A stretch of 64,000 bases of DNA, from the NCBI GenBank assembly GCA_964036195.1, contig OZ038450.1:29948794-30012793 (forward strand), in the 5' to 3' direction. Origin of the DNA: Sphaerolaimus hirsutus (Eukaryota > Nematoda > Chromadorea > Monhysterida > Sphaerolaimidae). The notes below the pieces were generated by a model. The model had not been told where the DNA came from and made no database searches. It was given only the letters and a program-made list of their open reading frames with translations. The position numbers and the translations under genes were made by a program. Below, piece after piece: positions 24,001 to 32,814 of this stretch. The stretch's first letter is position 1. Every line of letters starts with the position of its first letter.

Positions 24001-27000
24001 GGGAATGGCTGTCAAACTCCAGATCAGTCATGAATGAAATAGCAGAAAACGACAGGAGTCCAAAGGTGAATAAAATTGTCGCAGTAATGGGCATGAAATA
24101 AAATCACCAAACAAACATGCTGGCAATATCAACACCATAATTGCAAATAGACAGCATCACAACACCAACCAGATGAAACTTGAATAAATTATTGGTGTCA
24201 GCATATGACCCAATTGGGTTCACAGCACCCGTTTCACTGACCCTGAAATCCCAGTTGTCAATGCTGCTCCAAGAGACAAAAACAACACAATGGGATGAGC
24301 CAATGGAAGATAAATACAGATTGGAAAAACAATGGAAAAATGCCAGAAAACTGAAAATCAAGCCAGAAAATGGAAAAATGGCCTGGTAAAATGGAAATGG
24401 AAAGGTTAAAATTTTTCAGCCAGAAAACGGAAAAATGTGCCGGAAAAACGGAAACGGAAAGGTAAAAATTTTTCAGCTACCGGAAAACGGAAAACGGAAT
24501 GGTAAAAATTTTTCGGCTGCCGGAAAACAGAAAACGGAGAGGTAAAAATTTTCCAGCTGCCGGAAAACGGAAAACGGAAAGGTAAAAAATTTTCCTGCGG
24601 AAAGGCGGAAACGGAAAACGGAAACGGAAACGGAAATTTGACACCCTAGCAAGCCTATTACGCATGTAAACCCATCATGCATGTAGACCCATTATAGACA
24701 CATTGTACCCGCAGCGGGGTGGGTGACCCCACATCAAACCGCTTAGCTATCTATTTATCTATCCCAGAGGCAAAGTTTTTGCTGGGTCTACTATATGCGT
24801 GATGGGTTTACGTGCGTAATGGCACAGCGCCGTCAGGTCACGTGTTCTGTCCGAGCATGCCCCCAGTTTTCCAGCAGAATGATAATTTTTTTTGATCATT
24901 TCAGCTTTCATGTTTATTATTCTTTCAGCAAGAAGACAAATGCATTTTGTTCGAACAGACAAGGTTTGATGCACCAGACATGTACTGTATAGCCGTGCCG
25001 GATGCTAATTATGTTGATTTTGTACGTTTTTTGACATTTTTTATGTGTGTATTACTCTGGAATAGTGACGGAAAAGCGCCATGGCGCTTTTGGCGCTTGG
25101 CGCTAGTGCCAAAGAAAAAAAGCACCATGGCGCTTCTGGCGCTTGGCGCCAAAGTCATGGCGATTTCTCCATCACTAATCAGGAATCAGAAATGTATACT
25201 CAATGTAGAATAGGCGTGTGTTTCACTGTGTTTTCTCAGTTGCCAGAGTAGTAATTTCCAACTACACGTTTTACCTCTATATCCGCGAGTATGACCCCTA
25301 TCCTTTTTCTACAAAATACATGTGGATGGGACTAAAAAGTCATCCAGGAAACAAGTGTACTCATTGACTTCTTGCATGACACAGGGAAGAGTACCTTACT
25401 GACAACTCGCTGCCAGCTAGGAGACAACAAGCTGACATGCAGTTGTTTACACTTGGCAGCGAGTTGTCAGCGTGTGGCAGCGAGCTGGCAGCTAGCTGTA
25501 AAAGGCTGCAGTGTGGTTGGCAGCGAGCTGTCAGCTCGCTGAAAGCACGTATTTGATAAACACAGCACAGCATTTTAGCAGAGTTGTTAGAATTACTGAA
25601 CTTTTTTCAAAAGTATATGTAAACGTAAGTATTTTTTTTTTACTCACCACAAAGTATCAAAAACGTAAAATACTTTTTTTTTACTCGTACGTACGCGTAA
25701 ATTTGGGTACTTTTCTTGCGAGTGTAGAAACGACCACTTTTCGTCATTCCTGACGCTACACCTTTCGTGAGGCATCAATATTATTTCAAGTGGGTGTAAA
25801 GTGGGCACTTTTTCATGCGTGTACCGCACAACATATGTTTTTGTTTAAGAAAATGATAGAAAACATAGTTTTCAGGGTCTCTTTATTGTAGGAGATAAAA
25901 ATAGCAAGAATGGCGGCAACAAAAATATAACCTAACTCATCCAAATCTGGTAAATCACTAGAAACACTTCTTATAATTGAAGCGAATGAAAAGCTCCTTC
26001 TCTAATGTTTCGGGAGCGAGTTGCAACCTTTTCCCAACACACACCAGTGCCCAGCTTCATCCAGCCCAGTTCATCCCCAGCTGGGATTTCAGCGGTACCG
26101 GATGAATCATCCATTCCATCGTCGCTCTCGCGACTCCTTTCCACTTCGATTGTCTCCGCAGCTATTTCGATTTGGTGACGTTTTTTTATTTTTAAAGCGC
26201 GCTACCCCCGCGTATCTTTTATATTCAACGGAACCACGTCTGTAAATACATAGCACTGTAGTCACTTTATAAATATCCCCCACATTGAATTTTCTGAAAT
26301 ACATTTTATGTACGCGTATGCTTTGAAAATGTACGCGTACGAGTGCGTACGGTATTTTTTTTTAAAGTATATGTAAACGTATTTACCGCGTACGCGCGTA
26401 CGCGTATTTTTCGAGTAAACGTACGTACCTTTTAACAACTCTGCATTTTAGAAACATGTCAATGAGCTGGTAGCGAGGTGCAAAAAAGTTGTCAGCGAGC
26501 TAGGCCTAATTTTTGCTGCTTGGCAAGCGAGCTGGCAGCGAGTTGTCAGCAAGGTGCTTTTCCCTGTGTGACACAGCATTTTTGGAAATTGGCCATATAA
26601 GCTTAATGGAAGTTTGCACCACAGATTTAAGTTTGCACTTTTCTTACCATTTTTCCTCACAAATAGAAATTACTGATATTTTGCTGGATACAACATGGAG
26701 TTATGAACTTGCTGATGGATGTTTTTCCAAAATGTGTCCTTATTGCACCAAATATGTCAAAATGTGACACTAAAAAAGACATTAGCGACATTAAAAATTT
26801 TTTTTTGTAAAATGGTAACAAATATATAGGATCGCAAATCTTATGCTGCTAAACTCAAATTTTACAAATTTTGGAATTTACACTTTTACAACTGGACATA
26901 TCAACCATATTAGGTACCATATTACCTCGAATTATCCCCCCTCGAAATACCCCCCTAAAATTGAGTGTGAAGAGAACGTACATGACAAATACCGTAGTTT

Positions 27001-27369
27001 GTGAATTGTACAATGCAGAACACACGTTAAAAGTGATGGCTAAGTGACGTTAGGGAATTGTTTATGTGTATATACAGTTATATATGCCTATAAACACACA
27101 TACATCTACGTAATTGTTTGATTTTTCTACGTCTGCGTATGGGGAATTTCCGAAAATTTATGGCGAAATAATAAACCCCCCCCCCTCGAATTATCCCCCC
27201 TCAAATTTTGCTGGCGAAAAAATAAACCCCCTGGGGGTATTTCGAGGTAATACGGTATATTGATATTATCAAGTGAAGATAGTGCATTGATTTACAGAAA
27301 TATAGTGGACTGTGCAATGGGGCAGCAGAGGAATGTAATGTATTGCTAGATGCTGCTATTTGTGATTAA
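12037..27369 (+). CDS. Paralogue A: secreted Cys-rich / mucin-stalk / PAN-domain protein, 324 residues, ten exons
   Basis: Exons 12037-12112, 12366-12446, 14670-14742, 14967-15128, 15559-15626, 20883-21010, 21110-21193, 22388-22525, 24929-25021 and 27298-27369 join in consistent phases (1,1,2,2,1,0,0,0,0) to 325 codons with TAA. Residues 1-20 are a signal peptide (MKLALCTLVISVWLFMPTQA) and the mature chain starts CSYF. Residues 21-153 are Cys-rich with GMVDKNGGLCG, YYCSKKCTETCPELH and FCEPPATTWD, a block I do not recognise. Residues 154-224 are a Thr/Pro/Ser stalk, likely O-glycosylated. Residues 225-301 form a PAN/Apple-like domain (ECQNICAAEPRCKAISF, then CILFEQTRFD) split by a phase-0 intron. 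The last exon reads YSGLCNGAAEEC. No membrane anchor is seen, so secretion is inferred. Introns of up to 5 kb are full of transposons. Confidence 0.8.
12888..13305. repeat. Fold-back MITE, TGCTGCGATTACAGCT family
   Basis: The terminal inverted repeat is TGCTGCGATTACAGCTCGGG (one base differs here), followed by repeated GGGCGTAAAATT. The arms extend inward through ATGAATGGATAAAG and CAGTCAAAGAAA to make a nearly complete hairpin. The left flank is TTA and the right flank TAA. Other copies at 30868-31777, 45490-45891 and 58504-58905 support a 3-bp TTA target, as in PIF/Harbinger (tentative). Confidence 0.65.
13401..14321. mobile_element. Fold-back element, GGCTATTTACA family, 9-bp TSD GAGATGGAT
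   Basis: Direct repeats GAGATGGAT flank it at 13392-13400 and 14322-14330. The ends read GGCTATTTACAG and, complemented, AGCTAGTTACAG, followed by GGCCCCGGTCAGGGACCGGT-type palindromes. The interior is a long hairpin with CAGTAAACAACAAA and ATGAAGGAGT motifs. A 9-bp TSD with long inverted ends resembles Mutator-like MITEs. Confidence 0.7.
15655..15959. mobile_element. hAT-like MITE, GCGCCAAGCGCC motif family, 8-bp TSD CAGCTAAC
   Basis: CAGCTAAC is repeated exactly at 15647-15654 and 15960-15967. The ends are TAGTGATGTAAA and its complement. The body is a run of GCGCCA/GGCGCC words. It sits 28 bases after the donor of paralogue A exon 5. A second copy lies at 25063-25177. Confidence 0.8.
16204..16932. 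mobile_element. Fold-back element, GGCTATTTACACAG ends, 9-bp TSD CTTTTTTGT
   Basis: CTTTTTTGT is repeated exactly at 16195-16203 and 16933-16941. The ends GGCTATTTACACAG and CTGTGTAAATAGCC are perfect complements, followed by CCCGGCCGGGGACC-type palindromes. The two halves form a hairpin of some 300 bases per arm. This is the cleanest copy of the family. Confidence 0.8.
16990..17170. repeat. AT-rich AGTGATTTATATATATT repeat
   Basis: Degenerate units such as GTGATTTATATATATTTA and their complements. Similar blocks lie at 19730-19960 and 38460-38705. Origin unclear. Confidence 0.4.
17259..17487. repeat. Short inverted-repeat MITE, CCTACACACACTAGTTTTCA ends
   Basis: The left end CCTACACACACACTAGTTTT is mirrored by AAAACTAGTGTGTGTAGG at the right. 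A diverged unpaired end (CCTACACACACTGGTTTTCA) lies at 17530. No TSD read with confidence. Confidence 0.6.
18112..18400. repeat. MITE of the AAGTAAAGTGTCAA family, longest copy
   Basis: Long inverted ends GGCAATCCCAAGCCCTGTAA, then tandem units of about 35 bases (AAAGTGTCAAATGTAAAG, TCAAATGCAAAGT). Three units sit on the left arm and about two on the right. Confidence 0.7.
18604..19517. mobile_element. TA-flanked MITE (CCGTATTTCTCCAAGTATAA end) hosting a hAT-like element
   Basis: TA at 18602-18603 and 19518-19519 flanks CCGTATTTCTCC and its near complement GGAGAAATATGG. Its AAGTATAAGGCC unit was the target of the insertion at 18628-19419. Confidence 0.65.
18628..19419. mobile_element. hAT-like MITE, GACTCGACTCGA motif family, 8-bp TSD ATAAGGCC
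   Basis: ATAAGGCC is repeated exactly at 18620-18627 and 19420-19427. The ends are TAGGGCTCGAA and TTTCGAGCCCTA. Both subterminal zones are arrays of CTCGA/ACTCG. The second copy, at 36193-37203, has its own exact 8-bp TSD. Confidence 0.85.
20597..20805. repeat. Truncated TA-type MITE followed by a CATGCCAAGCGGGTTTA tandem array
   Basis: 20597-20685 has an ACTGTATTTCCTTGAAATAC start and GGGGTATTTCGAGGGG end. 20687-20805 holds about six units of 18-21 bases like TTTACATGCCAAGCGGG. It ends about 80 bases upstream of the mucin exon of paralogue A. Confidence 0.6.
20883..21193 (+). other. Paralogue A mucin-type exons
   Basis: Two consecutive exons encode 71 Thr/Pro/Ser-rich residues (units such as TTTSPTTTTTG). 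The first ends at the donor GAG|GTCCTT and the second ends WEVLETYQIV. The donor of the first exon looks like a mutated copy of the GAGGTCCTTGAAA that encodes EVLE in the second, so the pair probably arose by exon duplication. In paralogues B and D the region is a single exon. Confidence 0.65.
21206..22282. repeat. Element with GAGGCGTCCAATTCTAAAAG ends
   Basis: The left end is GAGGCGTCCAATTCTAAAAG and the right end CTTTTAGAATTAGACGCC, each followed inward by TCGAC/AAGTCC. It contains the TA-flanked MITE at 21552-21962. Confidence 0.65.
21552..21962. mobile_element. TA-flanked MITE, CCGTATATCCTTGAATAAG type
   Basis: TA at 21550-21551 and 21963-21964. The ends CCGTATATCCTTGAATAAGA and its complement are near perfect. 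Several internal TTATTCAAGGGGGG units sit at both ends. Confidence 0.75.
22690..24648. mobile_element. hAT-like element, GGAAAACGG motif family, containing a BEL/Pao relic
   Basis: Inverted ends TAGGGTGTCAAA and TTTGACACCCTA. The flanks GTCAAGCC and GCAAGCCT share CAAGCC and look like a decayed 8-bp TSD. Both ends carry arrays of GGAAAACGGAAAGG-like words in the same orientation. The centre (about 22960-24350) is retrotransposon sequence. Related copies: 30905-31363, 44329-44975 and 57345-57991. Confidence 0.65.
23001..24350 (+). pseudogene. BEL/Pao retrotransposon pol fragment (reverse transcriptase), decayed
   Basis: An open frame of 366 codons to 24101 matches the BEL/Pao pre-RT and RT region: LEAVGITDDP, YLPHQPDITPGK, RIVYNGSAG, PLALGLLLRFRAG, NIEKSFLQIGLHDQ, FGLVCSPAILGAVIKYHL, IYVDNFIMSV, MNMREWLSNS. 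After a stop at 24101, homology resumes in another frame near 24180 (SAYDPIGFTAPVS). The Asp expected in the ADIEKAF-type motif A is Asn here and the YVDD box reads YVDN, so it is probably inactive. No LTR, gag, RNase H or integrase is seen. Identification by motif recall, not by search. Confidence 0.85.
24649..24928. repeat. Short repeats: CATGTAAACCCATCATGC units and a CTATCTATTTATCTATC unit
   Basis: Units of about 20 bases (GCATGTAAACCCATCATG, GCATGTAGACCCATTATA) precede one unit of the CTATCTATC repeat at 24745-24775. The rest runs into the acceptor of the second PAN exon. Confidence 0.4.
25063..25177. mobile_element. hAT-like MITE, GCGCC motif family, short copy
   Basis: The left end is TAGTGACGGAAAAGCGCC, the right ends CATCACTA. 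The flanks CTCTGGAA and ATCAGGAA match at 6 of 8 positions, a decayed TSD. It starts 42 bases after the exon end of paralogue A exon 9. Confidence 0.6.
25381..26567. repeat. Inverted-repeat element, ACTCGCTGACAG motif, hosting a hAT-like MITE
   Basis: The left end ACAGGGAAGAGTACCTTACT and the right complement ACAGGGAAAAGCACCTTGCT are followed by arrays of CTGACAACTCGCTGCCAGCT-like words. It is split by the insertion at 25579-26443. Related sequence flanks the insertion at 36193-37203. Confidence 0.65.
25579..26443. mobile_element. hAT-like MITE, GTACGCGTA motif family, 8-bp TSD CATTTTAG
   Basis: CATTTTAG is repeated exactly at 25571-25578 and 26444-26451. The ends are CAGAGTTG and CAACTCTG. 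Subterminal zones are arrays of GTACGTACGCGTAAA-type words; the middle is unrelated. Confidence 0.85.
26917..27255. mobile_element. TA-flanked MITE, CCATATTACCTCGAATTATC type
   Basis: TA at 26915-26916 and 27256-27257. The right end is GAGGTAATACGG. Interior CCCCCCTCGAA units and the shared core (GTTTGTGAATTGTACAATGC, TACGTCTGCGTA). It lies 42 bases upstream of the last exon of paralogue A. Confidence 0.7.
27298..27369 (+). other. Terminal exon of paralogue A
   Basis: Encodes KYSGLCNGAAEEC then NVLLDAAICD and TAA. It aligns with the last exon of paralogue B (NYGGLCNGPPEEC), which fixes it as the end of the gene despite the 2.3-kb intron. The last ten residues are unrelated to those of B. Confidence 0.7.
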
Positions 27370-27428
27370 GAGTGACACAACAATTGATTGGTAGTGATTA
27401 GTATATATTTAATCATGAACATTGTATA

Positions 27429-27726
27429 CCGTATTTGCTTGAATAAACACCCTGGGGGATTATTATTTCATCAGACTTTTTTGAGGGGGGAACTAATCGA
27501 GGGGGGGATTATTCGAGGGGGGGGATTATTATTTCGGCAACAATTTCAACCATGTTTCTATCAACTCATTTGATTAAATATGCTTTTTTCACACAAAAAC
27601 GTGCCATTTTTGTTCAAATTGAGCACAATAAATTGAGCAAATCTCTTAGGGGGGGGGGATTATTCGAGGGGGGAATTATAATTTCCTCACTCGTCTTACA
27701 GGGGGGAACTATTCAAGCAAACACGG
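27429..27726. mobile_element. TA-flanked MITE, CCGTATTTGCTTGAATAAAC type
   Basis: TA at 27427-27428 and 27727-27728. Right end AAGCAAACACGG. Internal GGGGGATTATTCGAGG units. It begins 60 bases past the stop of paralogue A and carries an AATAAA there. Confidence 0.7.
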
Positions 27727-28829
27727 TAAATGATATTATCCTATATTCAGTGAACAAAAGTGCTTTTGTAAGATATGACAACATTTTTGGATTACTCATC
27801 GCCCGTCATGAGAAATTTTTCTTGCAAATTGAAACCAACAAACAAGTCATATTGAATTTATATGTTAATAAATCACCCAACATGCTCAATGATGACATAG
27901 GCAAAGTCAAAATTTGTTTGGTACAATTTCAACTTTTTCACAAATATACATTGGGTTTATACTCAGCATGCATGATACTTTGCATTAGCACATTTTTATG
28001 TCGCTTTGAAAACATAAAACTTATGAACTGACATTTCACAAAAAGAAAACGGACAAAATGATTATCTGGATATTTTGTGATGCATTTCTGGAAGCAAAGT
28101 GTATTGACCAGAAATTTGTTATGCTATCTCAATAAAAATACGAATCCATCCTTACTCCACTGATGAAAACTTTCCTAGATGAAATTATATGTTGTTTTTT
28201 TCCGCAGGATTTTGAAATATTTTGATTAGTTTGGTCAGCTGTGGTAATCCTCTCAGACTATCTTTCCATCCCAAGCACTAGATCCATACCGTACTTCCTC
28301 GAAATACCCCCGTCTCAAAATACCCCCCTCAAAATTACCATTTTGAATTGATTAACCGCACCCCCTCTCGAAATACCCCCCCCCCCAAATTGAGTGTACA
28401 GGGAATGTACATGACAAAACTGCGGTTTGTGATGATTCGGACAATGCAAAACACACGTTAAAACAATGAATTGTTTCGTTGGAACAGTGTTACATACTTA
28501 TCAAGTCAACACACATATTTATAGTGGTTATTGTTGCATTTTTCTACGTCTGCGTACGTTACAGACGGCAATTTAGTACTGGAATTTCAAAAAAAATTTG
28601 GCGATATAATAAGCACCCCTCGAAATACCCCCCTCGTTTAACCCCTCCTCAAAATTCTCACTGTACTTGTACAGTACATTTGAAAAAATGGAATTTGATT
28701 TATCAAGTCTCATAGTTTAGAGTGAATACAAAGGATGTTGCAGTGCAGCATATAAGCTACTAACAGTGACCAAGGCCCAGCTAACACTGTGGTGCCATGC
28801 TTAGGATCTTTTTGTTCTACATGAGAGTA
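27727..28829. other. Intergenic, with a partial TA-type MITE
   Basis: 27727-28030 stays open for about 100 codons but has no start, splice context or recognised motif, and I do not call it. 28290-28670 is a TA-type MITE with CCGTACTTCCTCGAAATAC at the left and a truncated right end. Confidence 0.4.
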
Positions 28830-29284
28830 CCGCATTTCTTCTAGTAGAACGGCATACCTCCAATAGAACGGCACCTCCAATAGAACAGCAGGTTTTGGCA
28901 CGTTTTTGCACTCATGAAATTAATAGAACGGCAGCCTCCAATAGAACGGCACCTCTGATAGTACGGCAGGTAAAAATTACGTTGGAAGAGTGCCAGAACA
29001 CACAAATGTCAGAAAAAGGAGTGGTGAGAACATTCAATGTGTTCAGAAATCAGAACTATGATTTAGGGTTATTTTCACATTTGGTTTTGTCTTAATTGAT
29101 GCTCTGTGAGTAATGTGTTGTTCATTTTTCATTAAAAACACCGTGTTCAAATGAAACATGTCTGAAAAATATTGGTGAAAAAATAGAACGGCAGCCTCCA
29201 ATAGAACGGCACCTCTAATATAACGGCAGGTAAAAAAGTTGACGAAACAAATAGAACGGCGCTCTTCTATTAGAAGAAATACGG
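28830..29284. mobile_element. TA-flanked MITE, TAGAACGGCA motif variant
   Basis: TA at 28828-28829 and 29285-29286. The ends CCGCATTTCTTCTAGTAGAA and TAGAAGAAATACGG are inverted. Repeated CTCCAATAGAACGGCA units replace the CGAAATACCCC units of its relatives. Confidence 0.75.
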
Positions 29285-29821
29285 TAAATTACATGTTCCA
29301 TTTCTGTAGCAGTGAAAGTTTTATATTCTTTATTTGGGAACAGATTACACGAACACAACAAAAACAGCCCAACCCCAGACCGATGTAAATACGTAATTAT
29401 AGATAATTATATAATTATTATAATTAAACGATAATAATAATTAGGGGTAGCCCGCCCACTCTTTCATTATGTGGGCAGCATACACAAAGGCATGTGATAC
29501 AACACACTTATCACTTTAGTGGTATTCTGTTTGCCGCACGAAGTGTCATGAAAAATGTCATGTGTCATATAGAAGACCCTGTAAAACGCCATGTGTCATG
29601 TAACATACCCTGAAGAGTGTCAAATTACTAAATAATGTAAAAGACTCTGTAATATGTCATGTGTATCCAAACCTTACGTTTTTGTAAGATTTGGATACAG
29701 GTTTCTTTTACATGACACGTAGCGTTTTACATGGTCTTTTACACTTTACACGGTTTTTACAGGGTCTGGGAGAGGCACCTGATTGCATCTATTGTTGTTA
29801 GGAATTTTGCCATCACATATA
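29285..29821. repeat. Intergenic with a CCCTGTAAAACGCCATGTG inverted-repeat element
   Basis: 29576-29764 starts CCCTGTAAAACGCCATGTGT and ends TTTTTACAGGG, with TGTCATGTGTCAT-type units inside. It is organised like the 18112-18400 family but with a different motif. The rest is AT-rich. Confidence 0.5.
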
Positions 29822-30234
29822 CCATATTTACTCAAATAATTCCCCCGGGGAATTTTTTTTTCGTGAGACATTTTTGAGGGGGGAACTATTCAAGAGGGAA
29901 TTATTCAAGTGGGGGGATTATTAGTTCGTCAAAATTTTTAGCCATGTTTCTATCACACTAAATACGCATCCTGTTTCCATTGGTAGTGCACACTTGCATC
30001 TCTGAACACCCGATGTACTGCATTTGCACTTCAGTGATCAAACCACACACAGTTCTTTTGCTTGGGTTGACTTCATCGATTGTTTTTGAAATAAATGTGC
30101 ATTAACTACCTTCCATCATTGGGGGGGGGGATTATTCAAGTGGGGGAATTATTTTTTCCTCACTCGCCTAACAGGGGGGAATTATTTGAGTGGGGGAATT
30201 ATTCCTGTGGGGGGAATTATTTGAGTAAATACGG
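29822..30234. mobile_element. TA-flanked MITE, CCATATTTACTCAAATAATT type
   Basis: TA at 29820-29821 and 30235-30236. Right end TTTGAGTAAATACGG. Interior GGGGGAATTATTCAAG units. Confidence 0.75.
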
Positions 30235-30867
30235 TAATACAATGAAACTGCACAATGAGTAACGTCTATGCTTCATTCATTTACTACTTTCTGTTTTACC
30301 CTGAAATGGAAAAAAATCAGTTTAAGTAAGCTTTTAAAATCTATTGGAAATCCAATGATTTACCATCAATAAGTGGATTTATAGTTTTTGACAATGTTCA
30401 AGTAATAATTATGATAAATTGAGCATGAAATAATGATCTGATGAAATAATAAACACTTTCCAATCATTCCCACAAGCTCAGGCAACTTATATTGATATAT
30501 AATTGAGGCGTCCAATTCTAAAAGTGGGAAAAAATGCAAAAAAATGGGCAAGACCACTTAGTTTTGGGCTAAAAGTCAACAAGTCCACTGTGGACACCGA
30601 TTTCTAAAAGTTGACAACTCCAAAAATTTCCCATAAGGCAGCATCGTCGTCACCGGGAACAAAAATGTTCTCAAAAACAAAAAATGCAAGAAGGCGACAA
30701 GTCCATTTTCCTCCCAAAAACAGTTTTGCTCTGACCGAATTGAATTTTATGGACACCCCATTTTTCACATATAGGTACGTTGAGAGCGGGGGCTGAAAAT
30801 TTGACACTTTATTGTCTTGCCTCCGGCAGGTGCGCTGGCATGACAGCGCGGCGCTCGGTCGCAGTTA
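30235..30867. repeat. AT-rich spacer and a GAGGCGTCCAATTCTAAAAG fragment
   Basis: 30504-30800 starts GAGGCGTCCAATTCTAAAAG and holds GTCAACAAGTCCA and GTCCATTTTCCTCCC segments, as in the 12574 copy. The inverted right end is not seen before the next element. Confidence 0.45.
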
Positions 30868-31777
30868 TGCTGCGATTACAGCTCGGGCGTAAAATGGACT
30901 GGCGTAGGGTGTCAACTTTCCGTTTTCCGTTTCCGCTTTCCGAAGGCAAATTTTTTTCCATTTCCGTTTCCGTTTTCCGGCTGCTCAATTTTTCTTCCAT
31001 TTCCGTTTCTGTTTTTCCGGCTCATTTTCCGTTTTCCGGCAAATTTATTCAGTTTTTCCGCCTTTTTCCATTTTCCGGTTCAATTGTCTGTTTTTCCAAC
31101 TTTTTTCCACTTTCCAGCTCAATTTTCTATTTTCTGTTTCAGCCAAACTGGTAAAAATGCATGCAGGTTCTCGATGAAGTGAATTTTTCCTATTTCTAGT
31201 GAGATTTTTGCAACTTTTTTTAATTCAGGATAAATTTCAGCAAATTTTTTTTCCGTTTCCGGCATAATTTCAGCAAATTGTTCCGTTTCCGTTACCGTTT
31301 TCCGGCATGTGCAAAATTTTTTCCATTTCCGTTTTCTGCCAAAAAGTTTTTGTTGACACCCTAGATGGGCGTAAAATTGATTTTTGGGCGTAAAATTAAT
31401 TACAGGTGAATGGATAAAGATATGTCATTGTAATTTCATTCAAAGAAAGGGCACATGCAGATGTTGCTTGTGTCCAAAGCTCATCAGTTTATTTTAATTG
31501 TACTAGAAGTGATGAATTTTGGCGCAAATTTTTTTAATTTTACGCCCTAATTTTATGCCAGTTACAGCGCATAATTGGAGAAATTGTGCTAAAATTCATA
31601 ACTCCCAGTACGATTAAAATAAACTCATGAGCTTTGGACACAAGAAACGTCTGCATCTAAGCTTTTCTTTGACTGAAATAACAATGCTGTATCTTTATCC
31701 ATTCATCTGTAATTAATTTTATGCCCAAAATCAATTTCACGCCAGGTCAATTTTACGCCCGAGCTGTAATCGCAGCA
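30868..31777. repeat. TGCTGCGATTACAGCT fold-back MITE split by a hAT-like element
   Basis: The left end at 30868 and its complement ending at 31777 enclose the insertion at 30905-31363. Without it the element is about 450 bases, like the other copies. Left flank TTA, right flank TGA. Confidence 0.7.
30905..31363. mobile_element. hAT-like MITE, TTTTCCGTTTCC motif family
   Basis: Ends TAGGGTGTCAA and TTGACACCCTA. The flanks GACTGGCG and GATGGGCG match at 6 of 8 bases. The body is an array of CCGTTTTCCGTTTCC words (complement of GGAAAACGG). Inserted in the 30868-31777 element. Confidence 0.75.
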
Positions 31778-32147
31778 TGAAGGGCGGCCGGGCATCGGGT
31801 TGCAATGGTGACGCGCGTGTAGGCGTCGCGGATTTTCGGCGCCCTCGGCGGGCGCGTTTGCACGCGAGTGTCGCCCCGGTCGCCTCGGCAACACCCGCAC
31901 AGCGCATGCGCCCGCCGACGTATATAAGGGGCGCATGACCAGCTCATTTCAGGTGTGTTTTCCCTGCAACTCATTTCCCTCGCCCCCTGCAGCTGACGAA
32001 ATCAATGCAATTTATTCAAAGCCTGTGTCGCTCCCAGAAACTAATACTCTATCAGGAACGATTTTCACTCCTCCTTGTTGACAGCACCGGGTTGACACCG
32101 CCTCTGTCGGAGACCCACTGCTGATCTCCGCGAATCAAACACAGTTG
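31778..32147. promoter_or_regulatory. GC-rich island with a TATA-like box, possibly a solo LTR or promoter fragment
   Basis: About 370 bases are far richer in G+C and CpG than their surroundings. A TATATAAGGGGCGC box lies at 31920-31933, and the segment ends near CAAACACAGTTGTTACA before hAT-type repeat begins. Such a compact TATA-containing block ending in ACA could be a retrotransposon LTR; no second copy is visible here. A cellular promoter cannot be excluded. Confidence 0.3.
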
Positions 32148-32814
32148 TTACAATGTACATACATTTACCCGAAAAATACGCATACGCGAGTATGCGGTAA
32201 ATACATTTACATATACTTTAAAGAACAGTAATGTACTCATTTGTACGCGTACATTTTAAAAGTACACGCGTACAGAAAATGTATTTTGTTGCTAAAATCC
32301 CAATGTTCTGTTGCTAAAAGAAGAAAATTTTGAGAAAATCACATAATTTTTCTAAAAAGACTAAATAATCACTAATAAACGACATTCATTATGTCTTCAG
32401 TGTAAAACTCACTCTCACATAACTATGGCAAACAGTCGAAAAAAAAGTATTTAAATTTGTAAGTATTTTTTTCTGAAATGAATTTTTGTGTTTCGAATTT
32501 TTCGACAAAATAATTTTTGAATTTCGAATTTAATTTTCAAATTTCAAATTTTCGAATCTTTTTTGGCAATTTTCGAATTTTTTTGGCTATTTTTCAAATT
32601 TTTTCAAATAATTTTTGAATTTTTTTCAGAAAAATATCAAATCTGAAGGTTTAAACACAGAATTTGGATTGTTTTCATGTTTTGATCACTTTAAACGTTA
32701 TTCTAACCATAATTTAGCATAAAAAATGATGGAAGGAGGTATGTGGTGCATTGCGTGTTTGCACATTGCGACCCCATTTTCCCTAGGCCTGGGGCTGAAT
32801 GCCTTACAAAAATG
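32148..32814. repeat. Fragment of the GTACGCGTA hAT-like family and AT-rich sequence
   Basis: 32148-32290 matches the complement of the right end of the 32815 element (ATACGCGAGTATGCGGTAAA, then ATTTACATATACTTT) and lacks a partner end. The rest is TTTTTCGAATTTT-type low complexity. Confidence 0.5.

Larger units (their letters stand above)
22388..25021 (+). other. PAN/Apple-domain exon pair of paralogue A
   Basis: Exons 22388-22525 and 24929-25021, both phase 0, encode 77 residues with Cys spacing typical of PAN domains (C-x3-C-x5-C, then C before ILFEQTRFD). PAN domains bind protein or carbohydrate ligands outside the cell. The intron between them holds a 2-kb composite transposon. Confidence 0.7.

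Noticed and set aside
27727..28031. Open frame of about 100 codons downstream of paralogue A
   Set aside because: It begins inside a MITE and has no ATG in good context, motif or splice support; it may be chance or 3' UTR.
29396..29450. AT-rich ATAATTATAATTA tract as a possible origin or telomere-like repeat
   Set aside because: Simple AT-rich low complexity without units or palindromic organisation.
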